5,151 nt of DNA from Gammaproteobacteria bacterium (GTDB lineage: Bacteria; Pseudomonadota; Gammaproteobacteria; GCA-001735895). The DNA lies in the NCBI GenBank assembly GCA_003645435.1, contig QNFD01000226.1, forward strand, positions 1 through 5,151, given 5' to 3'. Of the stretch, positions 1 to 5,151 are shown piece after piece. A program made the translations under genes and the position numbers. The notes below the pieces were generated by a model. The model was not told the origin of the DNA and did not search any database. It worked only from the letters and a program-made list of their open reading frames with translations. How positions within the stretch are numbered: position 1 is the first letter of the stretch; every line of letters starts with the position of its first letter.

Positions 1-2943
1 AAGCTTTCGAAGATTTATCAACGCGACTACGAGGTTTTGCCGCTTTACTCACGTTTAAGCTATAGCGAGCAGCAAAAGATTTTCCAGGGTCATAACAAAC
101 GCCGAATCGTACTGGCTACCAATGTCGCTGAAACATCGATTACGGTCCCGGGTATCCGCTATGTAATTGATACCGGGATGGCACGACTCTCTCGTTATTC
201 CTGGCGCTCGCGAGTTCAACGTTTGCCGATAGAAAAAATATCCCAGGCTTCGGCCAACCAGCGCAGTGGTCGTTGTGGTCGTCTGGCGCCGGGTATTTGC
301 ATTCGTCTCTACGATAAAGAGGATTTTAATGCCCGCCCTGAATTCACCGAACCGGAAATTCTGCGTACCAACCTGGCTTCGGTAATACTGCAAATGAATC
401 TGTTAAAGCTCGAATCGATACAGGCTTTCGATTTCGTCGATAGTCCCGATAGCCGTTTAATCAACGATGGTTTTAGATTACTTTTTGAACTTCGCGCCAC
501 CGACCAGAATGATCGTATCCTCGAACTTGGTAAACAAATTGCCGGTTTGCCTGTCGATCCTCGACTGGCAGCCATGCTGCTGCGCGCACAGCAACTGGAC
601 TGCCTGAGTGAGATGCTGGTAATTGTTAGTGCATTATCGATTCAGGATCCACGCGATACCCAGCTTGAACATCGACAGGCCGCGCAGGAACAACACAGAG
701 CATGGCAGCATCAGAAGTCAGATTTTTTATTCTGGGTGAATTTATGGCGGGAATTGCAGCAGCAGAAAAGCGAATTGAGCCGCAATCAGTTTTCGCGCTG
801 GTGTCGAAAACACTACCTGTCTTATATGAGGATTCGTGAATGGCAGGAAATTTACCAACAATTGAAACAGCAATTTCGAGATTCCAAATTCCGGCTTAAC
901 ACTACCGTTGCGGATGAGGATACCATTCATCGATGTATTTTCTGTGGTATTCCCAGTCACATAGCGAGCTTTGACGGCGAAAAGGAGTTTCAGGCGACTC
1001 GAGGCAGGCAATTGCTAATATTTCCCGGTTCGGATCTGGCCAAACAAACACCCCGCTGGATCATGGCATTCGCGATGATCGAAACCACGCGTCTCTATGC
1101 GCATGGCGTAGCGAGCTTCAATCCCCAATGGGCGATGCAAGATGCAGTTCATCTGCACCAGTACGAATACTACGAACCACATTGGCAACCGCGGCAAGGA
1201 CGAGTCGCCGCATTCCGTAATACTCGCATCTATGGTTTGTTGGTAGAAGGCGGTAAGCGGGTCAATTTTGCCGCCATCGATGCCAGCCAGGCGCGCGAAA
1301 TTTTTATTCAACGCGCACTGGTCGAGGGTGATTATCAAACCACGATCGAGGTAATCAGATCCAACCGCAAACTTATCGATCATTACCAGCATCAGGAAGA
1401 TAAACATCGTAGACGTGATATCTTGATTAGTGATCGTCAATTATATGAATTTTACGATTCACGCTTGCCGACCGAGGCGGTTGATGCACCGAGTTTTGAA
1501 TCCTGGCTGAAGCAACAATCGAAACAAGTAGTCAACAGGCTTCGGCTCGGCGATGAAAACCTGCTTGCCGAGGAAGTCAGAGTGGATAGTGCTACCGATT
1601 TTCCGCCTGAAATTCGCATCAGAAATCAAACCCTGAAGCTAGACTACTGTTTTGATCCTGGCAGTGAATTCGACGGTGTCACCGTGCGCATTCCCCTGGT
1701 GTTGCTGAACCAGTTTAAAGCGGAGGATTTCGACTGGTTGGTTCCCGGGCTTTTAAAAGAAAAAATCGAAGCCCTGTTTCGTAGATTACCCGGAAAGCTG
1801 CGCAAGAATTTCATACCGGTCAGCGAGTTTGCCGAAGCCTGTTACCAACGCGTCAATAGCGGGGCTAAATTGTACCCGGAGTTGCAACTGGCATTGCAAC
1901 AAATGACTGGTGTCGAGGTTGTCGCAACGGACTGGCAACCGCAAACAATAGACAGGCATCTAAACATGCATTACTGGCTGGAAGACCAGGGCGGCAAAGT
2001 TGCACAATCGAATGATCTTGAAGCTCTGCAGGCACAATATGGCGGGCGTGCAAACCAGAATTTTGAACAACAGGTTCAGCATGACGGTAGCATTGCCCGT
2101 AGTGAATTATGTGACTGGGACTTTGATCGCTGGCAAACCCAGGTAACCATACAGCAACAATCTCAGAATATTTGTGCCTTTGCGGCACTGGTTGATTACC
2201 AGGATTCGGTATCTATCGAGCTATTCGAGACCGAGAACGAGGCAAATTTTTACCATCCCACTGGCATTGCAAGATTAATCTATCTGCAACTGGGCCCGAC
2301 GATTAAGTACCTGAAGAAAAACCTGCCACAGATTGATCAGACTGCACTGATGTATAGCGCCCTCGCAAGCAGGGCCGAGCTGGTAGAAGATATTTTGATG
2401 GCGAGCGTGTTTGCCTGTTTCTTAAGCAAAAAGTTGCCCGATAGCAGGCAGGCGTTTAGCGATTGTATCGCTCAGAATGAAAAACTATTTATCGATCAGG
2501 CCAATGCGCTTGCTAAACTGGCAAACCAGATTCTGATCCTGTATCGAGAAGTTAAAGCCGTGCTCGATGAATCGCTGTTACCCCAGCACCATCTTGAAGA
2601 TATGCTGGAGCAGTGCGAATATCTTGTCTACGAGGGTTTTCTGAGAGACATTCCGTGGTTAAATCTATCCAGAATACCCCAGTATTTTCAGGCCATCTTA
2701 AAGCGCCTGCAAAACTTTAAAGCGGATTCACAAAGTATCGATACAAGCCTGGAAACGGTACAGGTCATCTGGAAACAATATTTGACGCTTTACCAAAATG
2801 AAAAATTGGATCGCCAAAAAATGGATGAGTTACGTTGGTTAATTGAAGAATTTCGCATCGGCTGTTTTGCCCAACCGATGAAGACAAGAGTATCAATTTC
2901 GGAGAAAAAGCTACAGAAGCTGATCGATCGTTTTATAGCGTAG
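1..2943 (+). CDS. hrpA: ATP-dependent RNA helicase HrpA, 5'-truncated by the window edge
   Basis: DEAH-box (superfamily 2) RNA helicase that uses ATP to remodel RNA; the E. coli protein is linked to mRNA processing and to rescue of stalled or collided ribosomes. The frame is open from base 1, and homology runs through the first codons, so the TTG at 37 is not a true start. The visible 980 residues compare with about 1300 in E. coli, so roughly 320 N-terminal residues, including Walker A and DEAH, are outside the window. Residues 1-130 are the end of RecA domain 2, with motif V (ATNVAETS, 39-46) and motif VI (QRSGRCGR, 87-94, arginine finger). Winged-helix and HA2-type sequence follows (about 145-225), then a long linker, an OB-fold-like part (IFPGS, near 340) and the large HrpA-specific C-terminal region (DUF3418 type), from about RALVEGD (437-443) to the end. 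Its final residues (WLIEEFRIGCFAQ) resemble the E. coli tail closely. No frameshift is seen. It converges with the downstream antiporter gene. Confidence 0.97.
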   Translation, partial: KLSKIYQRDYEVLPLYSRLSYSEQQKIFQGHNKRRIVLATNVAETSITVPGIRYVIDTGMARLSRYSWRSRVQRLPIEKISQASANQRSGRCGRLAPGICIRLYDKEDFNARPEFTEPEILRTNLASVILQMNLLKLESIQAFDFVDSPDSRLINDGFRLLFELRATDQNDRILELGKQIAGLPVDPRLAAMLLRAQQLDCLSEMLVIVSALSIQDPRDTQLEHRQAAQEQHRAWQHQKSDFLFWVNLWRELQQQKSELSRNQFSRWCRKHYLSYMRIREWQEIYQQLKQQFRDSKFRLNTTVADEDTIHRCIFCGIPSHIASFDGEKEFQATRGRQLLIFPGSDLAKQTPRWIMAFAMIETTRLYAHGVASFNPQWAMQDAVHLHQYEYYEPHWQPRQGRVAAFRNTRIYGLLVEGGKRVNFAAIDASQAREIFIQRALVEGDYQTTIEVIRSNRKLIDHYQHQEDKHRRRDILISDRQLYEFYDSRLPTEAVDAPSFESWLKQQSKQVVNRLRLGDENLLAEEVRVDSATDFPPEIRIRNQTLKLDYCFDPGSEFDGVTVRIPLVLLNQFKAEDFDWLVPGLLKEKIEALFRRLPGKLRKNFIPVSEFAEACYQRVNSGAKLYPELQLALQQMTGVEVVATDWQPQTIDRHLNMHYWLEDQGGKVAQSNDLEALQAQYGGRANQNFEQQVQHDGSIARSELCDWDFDRWQTQVTIQQQSQNICAFAALVDYQDSVSIELFETENEANFYHPTGIARLIYLQLGPTIKYLKKNLPQIDQTALMYSALASRAELVEDILMASVFACFLSKKLPDSRQAFSDCIAQNEKLFIDQANALAKLANQILILYREVKAVLDESLLPQHHLEDMLEQCEYLVYEGFLRDIPWLNLSRIPQYFQAILKRLQNFKADSQSIDTSLETVQVIWKQYLTLYQNEKLDRQKMDELRWLIEEFRIGCFAQPMKTRVSISEKKLQKLIDRFIA

Positions 2944-2953
2944 GGCGCCGTGC
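2944..2953. other. 10-base gap between convergent stop codons
   Basis: The TAG of hrpA (2941-2943) and the TAA of the antiporter gene (complement of 2954-2956) are separated by only 10 bases. The gap starts with the six-base palindrome GGCGCC (2944-2949). No GC hairpin with a T tract is visible in either direction, so any termination signal would have to lie inside the opposite gene or depend on Rho. Confidence 0.9.
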
Positions 2954-4912
2954 TTACAAACCAGACATTAGTTCGATTTCAACACTCTTGATGTTATCCG
3001 GACTACCCTCGACAACCAGTACATCCCCCGCCTGTATTACGACCTCGGGCAAAGGTTCGTCGCTATTGACATTATTGCGCCTGAGCGCGAGCAAATTGAC
3101 TTTATCGAGGCAATCAAGCGATTCAAGCGCCTGCCCCTCGGCGTGATAGCCGGCCAGTATTTCAATACTGAGCATGTGGTGACGATCTGGCTGTTCCACG
3201 CCAACATCTTCATCGCTATGGAAAAAAGCGCGGATGCGTGCGTACTGGCTATTCCGGGCTTCACCGAGCATCTCGTCGATAGTTGCCTGATCCTGGCCAA
3301 GTGTGCTCAGGGTATGTTGCGCGAGCATCATGCTGGACTCGATGGTGTCGGGTACTACTTCGCTGGCACCGGACTCAAGTAACTGTTCCAAATGCCGATC
3401 GTCACGCGTGCGCACTATCAATGGAATATCCGGACGTAGTTCCCTCGCAGTACGGGCGATGACTTCACTTGAGTCTACCTCAGGGAAAGTAATGACCACC
3501 ATACTGGCATTATTGATGCCAGCGTGTTCGAGTGTTTGTTCTCGGCTGCTGTCACCATAGTAAACCGGCTCGCCGGCTTCCCAGGCTTCTCTAATTATAT
3601 TTGAGTCTAATTCGAGGGCGACGAAAGGAATGTTCAATCGCTTTAGAAACTGTGCCAGATTTTGCCCGGTGCGCCCGAAACCGCATAGAATGACGTGCAT
3701 GCGCAGATCTTTACAGGCTTCTTCTATAACAAACTCGGCACTACCTTGCTGAGCGACATAGCTGCTGTCAAAAAAGTTCGCAATTGCCTCATTGTGTCGA
3801 ATCAAAATTGGCGACACTGCCATACTAATGATGATTGCGGCGATGATGGGTTGACTGACCCCAATATCGAGCAAACCGGTAGCAAGGGCCAGGGCGAGCA
3901 GGGCAAAACCAAATTCGCTGCCCTGGCCGAGCACCAGTCCGGAGCGGATTGCAATACCTTTTCCATACCCGGCAAAATAGGTGATGATCATTATCGCCAG
4001 GCCCTTGCCTACCATCAGACCGGCGGTTAATACGGCTACCGTGACTGGATCGCTAACTATGATTGTCCAGTCAAACTGGGTACCCACCGAGATGAAAAAC
4101 AAACCCATGAGGACATCACGAAATGGGCGAATTTCCATTTCGACGTGGTGCTGAAATTCAGTTTCGGCGAGCATTATACCCGCCAGGAATGCACCCATCG
4201 CCAGTGACAGGCCCAGTTGCCAGGTGAGCCAGGCCGCAACAAGAGCGATGAACAGGATAAACAGTGTGAATAATTCACTCGAGTGAGTCGAGGCCACCCA
4301 ACGTATTGCCGGGCGAACCAGGTATTGTCCCGCATAGAAAATCACTGCGAAAGCGAACGCGCCCTTGGCTAGCGCCAGTCCCATCGAATTCAGCATTGAA
4401 CCAGACTCGGGGGCAGCGAAGATAGGGATTAATACCAGGAAAGGCACCACGGCCAGGTCCTGGAACAACAGTACACCGAGGGCGATATGACCGTGGCGCG
4501 AATGTAATTCGTGTTGATCGGTCAGAAGTTTTATCACTATCGCAGTCGATGATATGGCCAGTGCACCACCGACCGCAAACGCTGTTTGCCAGGACAGTCC
4601 CATCCAGATTCCAAGCGCAATCGTGCTCATTGTCGAGACCAGGACCTGGATGCTGCCAATGCCAAAAACGATGCTGCGCATCGCGATCAAGCGTGGAATC
4701 GATACCTCAAGACCGATCGTAAAGAGTAAAAATACGACGCCGATCTCGGCGATTTCTTCTATTGCATGTGAATCATGAATCCAGTTGAATGCGTGGCCCC
4801 CGGCCAGCATACCAACTAGTAAATATCCCAGTACCGAAGGAAAGTCGAGGCGCCTGAACAAGGCGACGCTAACTACCGAAAAGAAAAGTATTATGATGAG
4901 TTCGTTGAACAT
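2954..4912 (-). CDS. CPA2-family monovalent cation:proton antiporter with TrkA-N and TrkA-C domains (KefB/KefC-like)
   Basis: Inner-membrane antiporter of 652 residues, probably exchanging K+ or Na+ for H+ in ion or pH homeostasis. Residues 1-375 hold about 12-13 hydrophobic segments of the Na_H_Exchanger fold. They include the QD pair (151-152, in LLFQDLAVVP) matching the FQD site of KefC, and HHVEME (255-260), matching the HALESD regulatory loop of KefC. A cytoplasmic RCK/TrkA-N domain follows (about 405-521) with the nucleotide-binding loop GFGRTGQ (411-417) and YYGDSS (451-456). After a helical linker comes a TrkA-C domain (about 556-648), ending in the usual AGDVLVVEG strand (628-636). 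KefB and KefC, at about 600-620 residues, lack a typical TrkA-C domain, so this is a relative rather than a clear orthologue, and no KefF/KefG partner is visible. The ATG at 4912 is firm: an in-frame TAA lies four codons upstream (complement of 4922-4924), and the first residues align with the start of KefC. There is no usable Shine-Dalgarno. The ion and the ligand gating it cannot be read from sequence. Confidence 0.93.
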   Translation of the reverse strand: MFNELIIILFFSVVSVALFRRLDFPSVLGYLLVGMLAGGHAFNWIHDSHAIEEIAEIGVVFLLFTIGLEVSIPRLIAMRSIVFGIGSIQVLVSTMSTIALGIWMGLSWQTAFAVGGALAISSTAIVIKLLTDQHELHSRHGHIALGVLLFQDLAVVPFLVLIPIFAAPESGSMLNSMGLALAKGAFAFAVIFYAGQYLVRPAIRWVASTHSSELFTLFILFIALVAAWLTWQLGLSLAMGAFLAGIMLAETEFQHHVEMEIRPFRDVLMGLFFISVGTQFDWTIIVSDPVTVAVLTAGLMVGKGLAIMIITYFAGYGKGIAIRSGLVLGQGSEFGFALLALALATGLLDIGVSQPIIAAIIISMAVSPILIRHNEAIANFFDSSYVAQQGSAEFVIEEACKDLRMHVILCGFGRTGQNLAQFLKRLNIPFVALELDSNIIREAWEAGEPVYYGDSSREQTLEHAGINNASMVVITFPEVDSSEVIARTARELRPDIPLIVRTRDDRHLEQLLESGASEVVPDTIESSMMLAQHTLSTLGQDQATIDEMLGEARNSQYARIRAFFHSDEDVGVEQPDRHHMLSIEILAGYHAEGQALESLDCLDKVNLLALRRNNVNSDEPLPEVVIQAGDVLVVEGSPDNIKSVEIELMSGL

Positions 4913-4920
4913 TCCGCGCG

Positions 4921-4926
4921 ATTATA
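4921..4926 (-). promoter_or_regulatory. Candidate -10 box (TATAAT) of the antiporter gene
   Basis: A perfect TATAAT on the minus strand ends 8 bases before the antiporter ATG. Normal spacing from -10 to the transcription start would put the start at about 4914-4912, on or within 2-3 bases of the ATG. No good -35 hexamer is present 16-18 bases upstream (TCCTCC occupies that place), and there is no extended -10 TG. The promoter is therefore plausible but unproven; a chance match, with transcription coming from the upstream gene, is the main alternative. Confidence 0.4.
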
Positions 4927-4953
4927 AGTGAAGCCGGCCTGGCGGAGGAGTTT

Positions 4954-4966
4954 TTCTGACTCAGAA
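4954..4966. repeat. 13-base palindrome TTCTGACTCAGAA
   Basis: A perfect inverted repeat with 6-base arms around one central base, directly after the amidohydrolase stop codon and 41 bases upstream of the antiporter ATG. It could be a dimeric-regulator operator sitting close to the -35 region of the candidate promoter. As RNA it would have almost no loop, so it is a poor terminator hairpin, although on the minus strand it is followed by a short A tract (complement of 4951-4955). No known binding consensus is recognised. Confidence 0.35.
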
Positions 4967-5151
4967 TTAATCAGAGGCTCCCTGGCAACTCCTCGCCAGC
5001 AAAACCTGGAGTAAAACATCGGCGCCGGCGCGTAGATGTTCTGGCTCGGTGTATTCTGTGACATTGTGACTAATACCATCGCGGCTGGGTACAAAGATCA
5101 TCGCGGTTGGGCAGTTGGGAGCGAACATTTGTGCATCGTGTCCCGCTCCGG
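4967..5151 (-). CDS. C-terminal end of an M20-family Zn amidohydrolase (N-carbamoyl-L-amino-acid hydrolase / allantoate amidohydrolase type)
   Basis: Only the last 60 codons and the TAA (complement of 4967-4969) are in the window; the rest lies beyond base 5151. The peptide has the signature end of the hydantoinase/carbamoylase subgroup of peptidase family M20. It begins GAGHDAQMF (1-9), continues with TAMIFVPS (15-22) and GISHN (25-29), and ends in EYT (32-34) plus a C-terminal helix with AGADVLLQ (41-48). In characterised members the histidine of the GxSH motif (here His28, complement of 5066-5068) is a ligand of the dinuclear metal site, and it is intact. These cytoplasmic enzymes hydrolyse N-carbamoyl amino acids, allantoate or related ureido compounds; the substrate cannot be decided from this fragment. 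Full-length relatives have about 400-420 residues. The gene lies on the same strand as the antiporter, 54 bases upstream, so co-transcription is possible. Confidence 0.88.
   Translation of the reverse strand, partial: GAGHDAQMFAPNCPTAMIFVPSRDGISHNVTEYTEPEHLRAGADVLLQVLLARSCQGASD

Noticed and set aside
1..6. HindIII site AAGCTT at the very start of the window
   Set aside because: It may reflect a cloning or window boundary, or chance; it lies in frame within hrpA coding sequence and has no evident biological meaning.
37..39. TTG as the start of hrpA
   Set aside because: The frame is open to base 1 and HrpA-like sequence continues upstream of it; a protein starting here would lack the ATPase Walker motifs.
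1015..1440. 141-codon minus-strand open frame inside hrpA
   Set aside because: It is antisense to a highly conserved part of hrpA, has no recognisable domain, and is explained by codon use of the real gene.
2937..2954. Imperfect dyad around GGCGCC at the hrpA/antiporter junction as a terminator
   Set aside because: Only the central GGCGCC pairs well, the outer arms need mismatches and wobbles, and no T tract follows on either strand.
3695..4030. 111-codon plus-strand open frame antisense to the antiporter
   Set aside because: It shows no domain or sensible protein composition and lies opposite well-conserved membrane and linker sequence of the antiporter.
4933..4943. GCC/GGC hairpin in the gap upstream of the antiporter
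   Set aside because: The stem is three base pairs with a five-base loop and has no T tract after it on the minus strand, so it is too weak to call a terminator.
4891..5094. 67-codon minus-strand open frame starting with ATG across the antiporter start and the amidohydrolase end
   Set aside because: It lies out of frame with both real genes, shows no recognisable motif, and overlaps the clear M20 C-terminus and the antiporter start.

Overview
The window looks like ordinary chromosomal DNA from a gammaproteobacterium. The main evidence is the long HrpA-type DEAH helicase, which matches the E. coli protein along its whole visible length, including the C-terminal region typical of proteobacterial HrpA. 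The species cannot be named from this sequence. I see no tRNA, rRNA, insertion sequence, CRISPR array or phage gene, and base composition looks even throughout.

Layout. Bases 1-2943 (+) hold the last 980 residues of hrpA. The 5' part, with the Walker A and DEAH motifs, lies outside the window. After a gap of only 10 bases, a complete CPA2-family cation:proton antiporter with cytoplasmic TrkA-N and TrkA-C domains runs the other way (2954-4912, -), so the two genes converge tail to tail. A 54-base gap then separates the antiporter start from the 3' end of a second minus-strand gene (4967-5151, cut by the window edge). Its C-terminal 60 residues identify it as an M20-family zinc amidohydrolase of the N-carbamoyl-L-amino-acid hydrolase / allantoate amidohydrolase group. 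This last gene is easily missed because no start codon lies in the window and a different reading frame stays open over the same bases.

How the genes relate. No shared pathway is evident: an RNA helicase acting on translation or mRNA, an inner-membrane ion antiporter, and a cytoplasmic amidohydrolase. The amidohydrolase and antiporter share a strand with a short gap, so they may be co-transcribed. However, the gap also contains a TATAAT hexamer 8 bases from the antiporter ATG, which would give a leaderless or nearly leaderless transcript, and a 13-base palindrome just past the amidohydrolase stop. This short intergenic segment is the most interesting part of the window. I found no convincing novel system.
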